DNA of 64,000 nucleotides, from NCBI RefSeq assembly GCF_907164915.1, contig NC_061863.1:46659382-46723381 (forward strand), in the 5' to 3' direction. The notes under the pieces are model-generated. The model was not told the DNA's origin. It saw only the letters and a program-made list of their open reading frames with translations, and did not search any database. Shown here piece by piece: positions 34,990 to 45,971 of this stretch. This stretch comes from Impatiens glandulifera. Taxonomy: Eukaryota > Streptophyta > Magnoliopsida > Ericales > Balsaminaceae. Position 1 is the first letter of the stretch. The number at the start of each line of letters is the position of its first letter. The translations under genes were made by a program, and so were the position numbers.

Positions 34990-37450
34990 TAAAAATAAAT
35001 AAAATATTTTTTTGTATACGTATACAAACGTATATTTGAGAGAGATTCTTTTAAGTTCGGTGTTTTGTGATATTTGGGATAGAACTTTTGCGCTATATTC
35101 TCTATACTCGTTAAAGAATGGTCTCTACTTTATAAAATTTTGATTTTTGAAAAGTTTGTTTTATTACGTTTTATTTAACCAATTATTTTTCAAGTCCTAG
35201 ACATGCACATGTTTTCTTGCATTTAAAATTATAGAATAATATTTAAATGTTGGTATATGCGATTGGTGTAGACGATTGTTGAGAAAAATACTTAGAAGGA
35301 GCCTTTATCAAAATATTTTTTATGAAAATATTCTAAAAATATTTTGAAATTCACTATAAATTTTTAGAAAATAGTTTAAGGCTTTAAATTAAAAAAAATA
35401 TTTTGTTTGAAAGTAAAAATCCAAATAAACGGATCCTAGGACTAGTCCTCTCGGTCGAGGATGTCGATCCCTCGGTCGAGAGCTAAAACCCCTTAGTCTT
35501 GATTCGAGACCTCTCAGTCGGGTGTGAGGAGCCCTCGGTCCTAGGCTAGAGATCCTATGTCGAGTGTGGGGAGCTCTCGGTCGAGGTGCGAGATGTTCTC
35601 GTTCCTAGACTAAAAATCCTCAGTCATGTGCGTGGAACTCTCGGTCGAGTTGTGGGAGGTTCTCGATCCTAGGTTAGAACTCCTCGATCGGGGCTAGAAA
35701 TCTTCAGTCGAAAACCATGTCGAGCTTGTATTCTCGGTCAAGAATTAAGCATAGGCTAAAAATTTCTCGGTCGGGTGGGGTTCCTCGGTTGGGTGTAGGG
35801 GAGGGTTCAATTTTCTCGGTCGGAAATCAAACCCAAGTCGAGCCATCGGCCGGACGTCAATAATATAAAACTGGCAGGTTTGTTGATTTTGACTAGGGCC
35901 CTAATCCTTCGATCCAAATGCATGGGGAGTTTTGTCTAGTCCCAATGACCATTTATAACATCATCCCAATATATCATTCGATCGGGATGATGTTTCATTT
36001 AAATCAAACATTTTTAAAAGAAAAACGTGTTTTTGATTTTTAAGATTCAATGAAGTGTAAGGAGTTTGTCAATAGCTTCCTTATACTTCATATGATTGAA
36101 CGGAACCAAAACATGAACACTAACAGTTCATTTTAATCAATTCAATAACGGATATTTTTTTAATAAAAAAATTAGTTTTTGATCAAACATGATCGGGCTT
36201 GGAATTGGTCTGGATATGCTCCTATCATCCTTAGAAACGTGTTGGAAATGTTTTGGGTTGTTGTTCTTGAGTTATGACTCATGAATAAAGACCCAATTTT
36301 GAAAATTTTTAAAATCAAATTTGAGTACTTTTGATTTAAATCAATTGATTCAGATCAGTTTCGACAGAAAGCTTGTAAATGATCTAATGATCGTTTTCCA
36401 ATTAATAAATTGAACAATCAAGCAATATATAAAACTGGTCAAACTAAAATGTAAAATTTCAATTTGAAGTTTTGAACACATTAATTGAATTACAGCATGA
36501 TTGAAAGTTTATTGTGAGTTGGAGAATACTCCTAAACTCTTTTAGAAGCTTTGTGAATGCCTAGATCCGAGCTTTACAACCTTATACAATGTTTAAAACT
36601 TTTCAAGAAAATTTTGAAATTTTTAATGACGGATTTTCTATGGGATTGATTAAGAGCTTGAGATTGTGATCCTTGCCTTCGATTTGCCTAGAGAGAGCTA
36701 TATATTGCCTCACAAGGTAGGTTGATCGACCAAGTGGATCGAATTTTGTCAAAACACCATTAATGACTTTTATCTGTTCTTCATCTAGTTGATCGATATA
36801 GACGATGATCAAACTTATGATTGTAAGTGAAATGATCACCATGTTCGAATCAGCCGTTTTGGTTGAGTATCGTCCGAGTTCCACTTTTGAAAAATCAAAA
36901 GTTTCGGCTGACGACGATGGTTGTTCGTCGCAAGGAAGAAGACAAACCAGAAAAGAAACAACTTTGTTTTAGGATGAAATGAGAACGTTTGGGCGTTCCA
37001 TTGCGCCTAGGCTAACGACGCTAAGGAGAGCGTTAATTGTTCAACTGCTTCGCGAACACACGTCTCTTCCGTTGTAGTGGGCGACGCGGCTAGCAGACGT
37101 GCGTTGGATTAGATTCTAGTGCTCACCTGATGACTGTATGCTATGTTGCACTGAATTCTCGTGATTTCGACTCCAATAGATTACGCTCCATTTTCAGCCT
37201 TAGAACTTGTTTGAAATTGATTTTTCTTTCATCATTTTAACTTTATTTTTATGCTATAAAATATATAAAATATTTTAAATAGACATAATATTTATTTTGT
37301 CTATTTTTTTAAAGTTTTATAATTAATTTATTTGAATAAAATGGATACAATATTTATCTCAAATTATTTTATTTATTTTATTTGACTATTATTTTAATTA
37401 ATTGTAGTTTAATTACTATAATAATTATTCCAATTAATTATTTAATCATG
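34990..37450 (-). repeat. Unidentified repeat family, copy L (reverse orientation)
   Basis: Read on the minus strand this copy has, from 37450 downward: an AT-rich flank ending in TCAATTTCAAACAAG; a GC-richer part (about 37200-36900); GGTGATCATTTCAC (36827-36840); a TATATA box (about 36698-36705); the segment with GGAGTATTCTCCAAC (about 36520); an Asn/Ile-poor non-coding middle; and the minisatellite (35880-35440). It ends in a stretch with CCTAGACATGC and ACCAATTATT (35220-35020) that matches 41515-41740. The 93-codon minus frame at 36603-36884 lies across the promoter-like part and is not shared by the other copies. Confidence 0.7.
35440..35850. repeat. CTCGGTCGAG-type minisatellite (reverse of the GACCGAG arrays)
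   Basis: Some 15-18 imperfect units built on CTCGGTCGAG, CTCGGTCCTAG and CTCAGTCGGG, spaced 15-35 bp, with frequent GAGAGCT and CCTAGG links. GC-rich and CpG-dense in an AT-rich setting. Same unit on the opposite strand at 41190-41470 and 42710-43205. Confidence 0.85.
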
Positions 37451-38289
37451 TTGGTTAATTATTTTTAATTTATTTATTCAAAACAATTATCTTAATATTT
37501 ATAAGATGGTAGGTGAAATTTTAGTATTTACAATAAGTTATATATTTTATGTGATTTAAATATAGTTATTTTATAAAGAAATTTATGAATAAAAAGTTTA
37601 TTATATATAAATTTTTATTTATAATAAAAATAAGTGAAAATAAAAATAAAAATGATATATATATATATATATATATATATAAGTTTTATATAATTTATGG
37701 TGTTATTTTATATATATATATATATATATAATTAATTAAATAAATTAATAGAAAGTTATTATATTATATAAAAAAATATAAAAATTGAATAAAAAAAAAT
37801 AAAAAATTCAAATCTGAAATTTTATGTGTAAATTATGAACAAATTAGAATATAGTTCTTATTAGTTACAGTAAAAATAAAATTTATTATATTTTATAATA
37901 AAGTAAAAATGTATAAAATTTAAATTTTATAAGTAAGTAACTTTAAATTTATTTATTGTTTTTTTCTTTCTATATATGTATTTTTATATATAATAAATAA
38001 ATTTATATTTGTTTATAATTTATTCTTTATTATAGTATTTGTTTTTCAATTAATAAAGAAAACATTATTATTTATATATTTCCTTATAGAGAATAGACAC
38101 ATGTTTATATATAAGAATATGAAATATGAAAAAAAATATATTAAAAACCTAATATATTATTATATATAAATGTATAAATATGATTGTAACCACTAAAATT
38201 GTATTACCAATTTATAAATTATTTTGAATAAATAAAATTAAAATAATTGATATTAAGGTATCTATATCATTAATTAATTGAATTAATTA
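37451..38289. other. AT-rich spacer between opposed repeat copies L and M
   Basis: TA runs (37652-37682, 37711-37730) and A/T-rich DNA; no gene. Confidence 0.5.
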
Positions 38290-39380
38290 TAATAATAATT
38301 AAATTCCAATTAATTAAGATAATGGTCAAAAAGACAAAATAATAAAATAATGTAAGAAAATTTATATATTCATTTTATCTCAAATTAATTTTAAGAAAAT
38401 TAAAAAAAATTAAGATAAATAATTTAGAATAAATGTTGTATCATTTTATCTCAAATAAATTATTTATTAAACCTAAAAATTATTTAAAAAAAAATAAATA
38501 AGCAAAATAAATGTCATATTTATTAATTTTTTTTTATTTTGTAGGTTAAAAATTGATTAAAAGAGAATTGAAAAAAAAATCAATTTCAAACAAGCTTCAA
38601 GGCTGGAAAATGACTAAAATTTGTTGCAGCCAAAATCCGAAGAGATCGGTGCAGCAAACCTCACAGCCATCGGATAAGCGCCAATGCTTCATCCGAGGAA
38701 CGACGCTCGACTACGTAACCCGCTACGACAGATGAAAGGCATTTTCGCGTAGTAGTGGATCAGCAAATGGGCGCATCAACGTCGTTAGCTCAGACGCGAC
38801 GGAACGCACAAGCGTAAACGGAACGTGGTCGAAACTCCCAAGTGTCCGTGCTTTGACTCCAAACGACGCTGTTTTGCCTGGTTTGTCTTCTTCCTCGTGG
38901 AGAAAAACAAGATAAGAATAACTTTCATCTTTGATTTTTTTAAAGATGGAACTTTGTCGTTTCTCCACCATTTGACTTCATTCAAAAGGTGAAATGATCA
39001 CCATACTCTTGTGATCATTTCCCCTACACCCTCAAGTAGCATCATTGCATATACGGGCAACTAACCGAAGATTAAGAAAAAGACTATCAATGGTTTTTGA
39101 CTAAATCAAGTCCACTTGGTCTATCAACCGACATTGAAAAGCTATAAATAATATCCTCTAGGCAAATTGAAGGCAAGAGATTCACCCTCAAGCCCTCAAT
39201 CGTCCCAAAACTTAAACCCGCCATTGAAAATCCTCAAGCTATTATGAAATTTTGAAAATTTTGTGTAAGGCTGCAAGGTTTGGATTCAGGCATCCAAGAA
39301 GTTTCTAAAAGAGTTAAGGAGTGTTCTCCAACTCACATTAAACTTCTTTAAGCACTACAAATCTACATACCCAATATATA
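38290..39380 (+). repeat. Unidentified repeat family, copy M (no minisatellite)
   Basis: Same order as copy R up to the segment after the TATA box. AATCAATTTCAAACAAG at about 38578; GC-rich part 38620-38930; perfect hairpin GAAATGATCAC/GTGATCATTTC (38991-39001, 39011-39021); TATAAATA at 39143-39150; GGAGTGTTCTCCAAC at about 39328. It then stops, so the minisatellite half is missing. Short frames in the GC-rich part (38553-38985) differ between copies and are not taken as genes. Confidence 0.7.
38991..39150 (+). promoter_or_regulatory. Promoter-like module of copy M: hairpin plus TATA box
   Basis: Hairpin with 11-bp perfect arms and a 9-base loop, then CCCCTACA and, 122 bp later, TATAAATA. 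The same arrangement occurs in copy R with a different loop, and in part in copy L. Confidence 0.5.
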
Positions 39381-40185
39381 AATTTAAAATAATTATTTTC
39401 ATTTATTTTCGAATAAATAAAATTAATATAATTAACCTCGATGCCAAAACCTAATTAAACAATTAACTAGATTAATTATTGTGATAATTAAAATCTAATT
39501 AATTAAAGATAATGGCCAAATAAAATTATTTAGGATAAATATTGTATTCGTTTTATCTTAAAATAATTTTATAAAAATCAAGGGATTAAAATAAATAATT
39601 TAGGATAAAATATGATACCCATTTCATCCCCAAAAAATTATTTATTTAACTCCAAAATATACAAAAATAAAATAAAATAAATTGGCAAAATATATGTCAT
39701 ATTTGTTTTAATATTTTGTGTATTTTAAAAGATTAAAATTAAAGGCAAAAGGGTGAAAGAAATATCAATTTTAAACAAACTCTTAAGGATTTAAAAATAA
39801 AAATTAATCTGCAATCAGGTGTAGCCGAAATTCTGTAAAATGGTTACTGCTGAAACCGCGACCATTAGATGAGCATTGAATTTTCATGCAACGTCCATCA
39901 GCAGTCCGCGTAGCCTCCTATAACGAAGGAAGTGCACGCCCGCACCGCACATGATCAATTAACGATCCGTTAGTTGAAGCGCGGTCGAAACGCCGAAACA
40001 TGACGGAATCGTGACGGAACGCCAACAGACCGCTCAACGTCCGCGTTCTCTCCCAAAACAATGCCATTTCAACCCCCGATTGTCTTTTTCCTCGGAATCA
40101 CCAAAGGATAAGATCAATTTCCATATTTGATTTCTCAAAGATGGAACGTTTCCTACAGTCAACCTTTCCGGCTGATTTAAAAGGT

Positions 40186-40343
40186 GAAATGATCACCTAA
40201 TCCGGTGATCATTTCCCCTACATCTATAGGCATGAATCATGCATATTCTGGCAAGTTGGATGAAGAATAGCAAAAATATCATAAATGTATTTTGGATGAT
40301 TTAGTCCACTTGAAGCTTTAACCGACTTCGGAGGCTATAAATA
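40186..40343 (+). promoter_or_regulatory. Promoter-like module of copy R: hairpin plus TATA box
   Basis: Perfect 12-bp arms GAAATGATCACC (40186-40197) and GGTGATCATTTC (40204-40215) with loop TAATCC; TATAAATA at 40336-40343, 121 bp after the hairpin. It matches copy M in spacing although the loop and intervening sequence differ. Confidence 0.5.
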
Positions 40344-41189
40344 ACCGCACTCAACAAATCCGAAGCAAAGAGATCAATTCTCAAGCCTTGAATAATAAAA
40401 AATTAATAATACGCCATTGAAGCTCAAGGCTTCTGGATTTTTCAAAATTTCGTGCAAGGCCTTTAAATTTGATATGAGCATCTCTAAAGCTTTTTTCTAA
40501 GGAGTGTTCTCCAATATTTGGTATTCTTTCAATCACCCTTGAATTCATAATTACAGTTTGAATTAAAAAAATTATATTTTAGTTTTTATAAGCTTGAATG
40601 TTGCCTGGTTGTTAGATTTTTGATTGAAAATCGATCTTAAGATTATTTATGAGCTTTCTGTGAAAGCCAAGATCAATCAATCGATCTCAAATGAAAAAAA
40701 CCCAAATTTGAATTTTAAGAAATTAAAAAAAACGAGTTTTTTTGTTCTTGGGTTAATCCTTAAGAACACAACTTAAAAAGTTTCCCAACAAGTTTCTAAT
40801 GATGTTGGGCAAACTATTTGGATCATGTTTGATCCATCCCGATCATGTTTGATCAAAATCAAAATTTCAAAATAATTGAAAATTTTGAGTTCTTGAATTG
40901 GTCCAAATGAATAGCTAGTATTCATATTTTGGTACCAATCAAATATGTGAAGTATAAGTAAGCTATTGACAAGCTCCTTAAACCTCAAAACAACTTTAAA
41001 ACCAAAATCCCGATTTTTGGGCATAAACTGTTTTGAATGATTTGATCATCATCCACGTCGATTATACATTGGGATAATTTTCTAAATGTTCTTGAGAGAT
41101 TTGTGAAGCTACCTAGGTCATTGGATCAAAGAATCCAAGCCTCCATCAAAATTGCAAAACCTACAATTTTGATGTTCTTAAGGACCGAA

Positions 41190-41470
41190 AAATTTAACCT
41201 AGGATCGATAGATCCGACCGAGAAGTCAAACCTAGGACTAAAGAGTCTCACACCTGACCTAGAACTCCCGAACCTAGGGCCGATGACTTCCACCTAAGAC
41301 CGAGAATTCTTGCACCCGACCGAGAATTACAACTAAGGACTGAGAGACCTTATCACCCCGACCGAGGGACATTCGCACCCCGACCGAGGATCCTAAACCC
41401 AGACCGAGGGGTCTCCGACTAGGACCAAAAGCTTTTTAGCCCCGACCGATAAAACAAACCCATGACCTAT
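41190..41470. repeat. GACCGAG minisatellite, array 2
   Basis: Units such as GACCGAGAAGTC, CCCGACCGAGAATT, CCCGACCGAGGGAC and AGACCGAGGGGTC, spaced 15-35 bp, CpG-rich. Confidence 0.85.
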
Positions 41471-42029
41471 GACACAAGACTTAAGGCATATTTGGTTCCT
41501 CATTTAAATAATTATTGTTACAATTCTATAAATACGCACAAACTTACGCATGTCTAGGACCGGAAGAATAATTGGTTAAAATAAGACGTTATACAACCGG
41601 TTTTCAAAAGAAAATAATTATAAATAGAGACTGTTTTTAAAACGAGTACGGATGATAAAACGCGAAAGCTTTTCCCGAGTATCACCAAACTACAAATTAA
41701 AAGAAACTCTAGTTAAAAATATGTTTGTGCACGTATGTTAATTTATTGATTTTCAAAAATTAATTGAAAAATCTACTTTCAAATAAATAATCTTTCAAAT
41801 TAATTATTTTTAATTAATTTAAACCACGATTTTCTAAAAAATCAAGTTGTAATTTGATTACTGCAAATCCCCGTATTATTTAAATTTGAACCCAAATTAA
41901 TTATTTTTAATTAATTTCAAAAGTTTTCAAGAATTATTTAAAATCTTTTAAAATAATATTTTATTTTAAAAATATTCCTGACACGCAAACCGTTGTTGAA
42001 ATTCATGAACCTCGAGCTTTCATGGGACC

Positions 42030-43900
42030 AAAGGGTTTTCCAAGAGTTACATGCAACTTCCAATCATAATGTAATTCAAATTACAAGTTTAAATTGAAAT
42101 TTTTAATTACATTTCATTTTAATCAGTTTCATATACTACTTGATTATCTGATTTCTTGATTGGAAAACGATCCTAGGATCATTTGTAAGATTTCTATTGA
42201 AACAAAACATGACTAATCTACCTAAATCAGAAATACCCAAATTTGATTTTGGAAATTTTCAAAATCGCTTTTCTGTTCTTAAGTTATTACTCAAGAATAG
42301 TGACCTAGAAAGCTTCCCAACATGTTTCTATGGATGTTATGAACATATTTAAACCAATTATAAGTCATCCCGATCATGTTTAATAAAAACCTATTCTTTT
42401 TATAAAAATAAAATTTAAGTTCTTGAATTGGTTAAAACGAAGCCAATATTCATTTTTGGTTTCATTCAACCATTTGAAGCATAAGGCTATTGGCAAGCTT
42501 CTTATGCTTCACCAAACCTTAAAACTCAAAAACACGTTTTTTTATATCAAATCTATTTGAGTTGAATGGAACAACATTCCGATCGAATGATACATCGGGA
42601 TGATGTTATAAATGATCCATGGGACTAGGCGAAGCTTCCCATGCCCTTGGATCAACGGAACAAGGTCCCAATCAAAAACATCAAATCTGAAATTTGATGT
42701 TCTTGGCAACTGACCGAGGTTCTAACCCGGGTTCGATTTCCGACCGAAGAAACTTAGCCTAGGATTACCCCAAACCTAGCCTAGGGTTAGTTTAGGACCG
42801 AAGAAAAATCAAACCCTCCCCTACACCCGACCGAGGAAATTTAGCCTAAATTTAACCTAGGTATAGCCTAGTACCGAGAGCTCCTTGCACCCCGACCAAT
42901 GAATTTTGTACCCGATCGAGGGATCCTACACCTAGGACCGAGAGCTCCCGCACCCATGATTGAGAGCTCTTACATTCAACTGAGGATCTCATACACCTAG
43001 GACCGAGAGCTCCTACATTCGACCGAGAGTCTCCTGCACCCAAGATCGAGAGCTTTCACACCCAATCAAGAGCCTCCCACACCCAATACCGAGAGCTCTT
43101 GCATCCGACTTAGACACTCCCGCACCCCGACTGAGAGCTCTCACGTCTCGACCGAGGGACCTCAACCCAGGATCGAGAAAAATCTCACCCAGGACCGAGA
43201 GGGCCAGTCTTAGGGTCTGCTTGGTTTAAATTTATAATTTTAAAGTTATTTTTTAATTTTGTAACCCCAAACCATTTTTTAAAAATATAAAAAAAATAGA
43301 ATATAATTTCAAAATATTTTGATATGAGTATTTTAAGATTTATTTTTAGACTCTAATGTTTTCAATTGATGTTTTTCAAGTACTTTCTTCATCAATTGTT
43401 GACATCAATCCAAGTAAAAACATTTAATTATTCTACAATTTTAAATACAAGAAAAAAATATGTATATGTAAGACCTAAAATATAATTGATTAAATAAAAT
43501 ATAATAAAACTAATTTTTGAAAAGTCAATCTTTATAGAGTAAAACCATAAACTAAAAAAACTCTAGTTAAATATACGTTCAATTGATAACTATTATTAAA
43601 TAAATAATTTTTTAAATTAATTATTTTTAAAAATAGTGGGTGCCTTAATTTAAATACAGGTTTCTTTAATCAAATTTTAATTTGATTATTTTATATCAAA
43701 AGATTATTTAAAATTTGATCAAAATTAATTATTATTAAAATTAATTTCAAAATGTAATGACATATTTTTATAAATTTTATAAAATAATGATTTATTAAAA
43801 AAATATTTCTAACATTAAATCTTAAGTTGAAATTTCTGGAATCTCTAACTTTTTCGGGACAATGATTTTTTTTTCTTACAAATATCATGAAATATTATAC
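42030..43900 (+). repeat. Unidentified repeat family, copy R2 (5' part missing)
   Basis: Starts within the part after the TATA box (GGAAAACGATCCTAGGATCA, about 42159; CATCCCGATCATGTTTAAT, about 42367), continues through GAATGATACATCGGGATGAT (42585 on) into a minisatellite array (42710-43205). It ends in an AT-rich tail parallel to copy R (AACTCTAGTTAAATATACGT about 43559 against 41706). Confidence 0.65.
42710..43205. repeat. GACCGAG minisatellite, array 3 (longest)
   Basis: About 20 imperfect units on the theme CACCTAGGACCGAGAGCTCC, with CGACCGAGGGA and CGACTGAGAGCTC variants. Confidence 0.85.
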
Positions 43901-44004
43901 TAATCTATAATATAAAATATGCAAACAACACTTTTTATATATATATATATATATATATATTTTAAAAAAAATAAAAAATAAAAAATCCATAAATAAATAA
44001 ATCA

Positions 44005-44057
<53 letters not shown>

Positions 44058-44139
44058 AAAAACTAAGAATAAATTATGTAAATATAAATATATAAATTAG
44101 TGTGGAGAAAAAAACTATGAAAATAACATATTAAATATA

Positions 44140-44301
44140 GAGAAATGATTAAGTGAGGGAATTTGGTGAGGGATTAACTTGGCATAATCTTAGTTGAAAA
44201 AATCAAATAATTTCTCTCTTTCCTCCCACTTTTACATTTTCAACCAATGAAGGTGATGCCAAGTAATTTTCTCACCAAATTCCCTCTTTCTATAACTCCT
44301 C
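44140..44301. mobile_element. 162-bp Mutator-type MITE
   Basis: A perfect 9-bp direct repeat TTAAATATA (44131-44139, 44302-44310) flanks inverted ends GAGAAATGATTAAGTGAGGG and GAGGAGTTATAGAAAGAGGG. These are followed on both sides by AATTTGGTGAG, an ATTA.CTTGGCAT block and GTTGAAAA. A 9-bp duplication is the Mutator signature. No coding capacity. Confidence 0.85.
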
Positions 44302-44654
44302 TTAAATATATAAATTTTAATTTTTTTACTATATATTTATATAAAGAAATAAATTAATAAAATTAAATTATATATATATATATATATATATATCAATTAA
44401 TATTTAATATAGATAAAATATTATACATAAAGTTTTTTATATAATTTTATATATATAAAAACTAAAAGAAAGGAATATATATATATTAATTAATTAAGAG
44501 AGAATTATTTATCTTATTTTTTTTAATAAAAATAAATTGAGAAAAAGAAATATATTTATATAAAATATATATTTTATTATATATTAATATTTATATAAAT
44601 ATATTATAAAGATTGTGTATATATATATATATATGAAGAGACAATTTTGTTTCT

Positions 44655-45310
44655 TACATTTAATATGGTAACTATGTTTTTATATATTGTTATATTATAT
44701 TTTTTATTTGTCAAAAATACAAATCAATCATATTGGTTAAAAAAAGTGGATTATAAAATTTATTTAATTCAGATTAAAAATTTTATTAGAAAGTTACTTT
44801 CTTCATATACTTTTGACTTTATTTTTTTATTTTATCTATTTCAATCCTATCTTTCCTATTAAATAAAAAAAATATTAGTTCCACTTTTTTTGTTGACCAA
44901 TTTTTAAAATTGATTGTAATTATTTTTTAATAATAATGACAAAATGCTTAATTTTCAAAGAATTTTACTAATTAATTAAAAAAGTTAAAGACAGATTTTC
45001 TGTTAATTATATAAATAATATTATGACTATTATATTAAGAAATAAATGAGGAGAATTTATTTTTTTTAGATTTATAGCTTAATATGGTAACTATGTTATT
45101 ATATATTGTTATATACTTATATATTTTTTATTTTGTCAAAAATACAAATCAAGTTAAAAAAAAGTTGATTAAATAAATTTTATGTAACTTAGATTTACAT
45201 TTTTTTATTAAAAAGTTACTTTCTTCATATACTTTTCACTTAGATTTTTTTTAACATACTTTTTTATAAAAAAAATAAATATTAGTTCAACTTTTTATGT
45301 TTGACCAAAA
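44655..45310. repeat. Local direct duplication upstream of TOPLESS
   Basis: About 44663-44900 and 45080-45310 share TTAATATGGTAACTATGTT, TTGTCAAAAATACAAATCAA and AAAGTTACTTTCTTCATATA in the same order. The 71-codon frame at 44647-44862 lies in the first copy and is broken in the second, so it is not a gene. Confidence 0.75.
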
Positions 45311-45616
45311 AAATGTTCATATCTTTAAAAACAAATAATATTATGACTAAGACAATTAAACTTAATTGTTAAAGTCAAAATAGACTAAGACAATATATCA
45401 ATAATACTAGTAGAATAATTACTTATATTAATTATCCAAAACAATATATCTAGGTCACAAATTTCCACGGAAAATATGTATGTAACAGCACGTAATAATA
45501 GTAGAATAATTTTAAAATGTGAATGTGGTTATCAGTGATACGCACTATAACTTATCAGTCTCTATTTCCTACAAGCGCCAACTCACCATATCGTCTTCTC
45601 TTTTCAACGTTGAAGC

Positions 45617-45774
45617 TATTTATATTTTCTGTACCCTATACTTCTCTGCTGCGCATCTTCTCTCACTAAAAAAATCCCTAGAGAGAGAAACAAGTCCTCA
45701 AAACGGACCTCTCGCTTATCTATCGTCTTTCTCTTCAATTTCTTCAACAATCTTCTTTGATCCGATTCTAAGAT
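45617..45774 (+). promoter_or_regulatory. TOPLESS core promoter and 5' UTR exon
   Basis: TATTTATATT at 45617-45626 is a plausible TATA box. A CT-rich leader follows and ends at a good donor (GAT|GTAAGT, 45774/45775). A 5' UTR intron runs to the CAG at 45958, 13 bases before the ATG. The frame at 45519-45905 overlapping this is a shadow. Confidence 0.55.
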
Positions 45775-45971
45775 GTAAGTTTATATCATTCCCCAATTTC
45801 ATGTTACTATGTGCTTATAATTTATATGCTTTTGATTCCTGTTATTATTATGATGATGATGATGATTTTGAGTTTTTATTATCTGATTTTAGAGATTGCA
45901 GTTGAGGTTTTACTTATATCTATCTATCGGTAATAAGTTTATAATCTTTTGTTTGCAGTTTGAGGGAAACT

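Larger units (their letters stand above)
39430..41950 (+). repeat. Unidentified repeat family, copy R (most complete)
   Basis: Contains AATATCAATTTTAAACAAAC (about 39757), a GC-rich part (39830-40140), the hairpin (40186-40215), TATAAATA (40336-40343), GGAGTGTTCTCCAA (about 40500), ATCCCGATCATGTTTGATC (about 40837), the minisatellite (41190-41470) and a tail with GCATGTCTAGGACC (about 41548). No protein domain is recognised. A long LTR or a non-autonomous element are possibilities, but TG..CA ends, primer site and target duplication were not identified. Confidence 0.7.

Noticed and set aside
36603..36884. 93-codon minus-strand frame in repeat copy L
   Set aside because: It spans the TATA-like site and half hairpin of the copy and is not preserved in copies M and R.
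38553..38985. Frames of 60-82 codons in the GC-rich part of copy M
   Set aside because: No domain, frames on both strands, and not shared with the matching part of copy R.
44647..44862. 71-codon hydrophobic frame
   Set aside because: A/T-rich chance frame inside a duplicated segment; broken in the second copy.
45519..45905. 128-codon frame over the TOPLESS promoter
   Set aside because: It crosses the TATA box, 5' UTR exon and a good splice donor; composition is that of UTR and intron.
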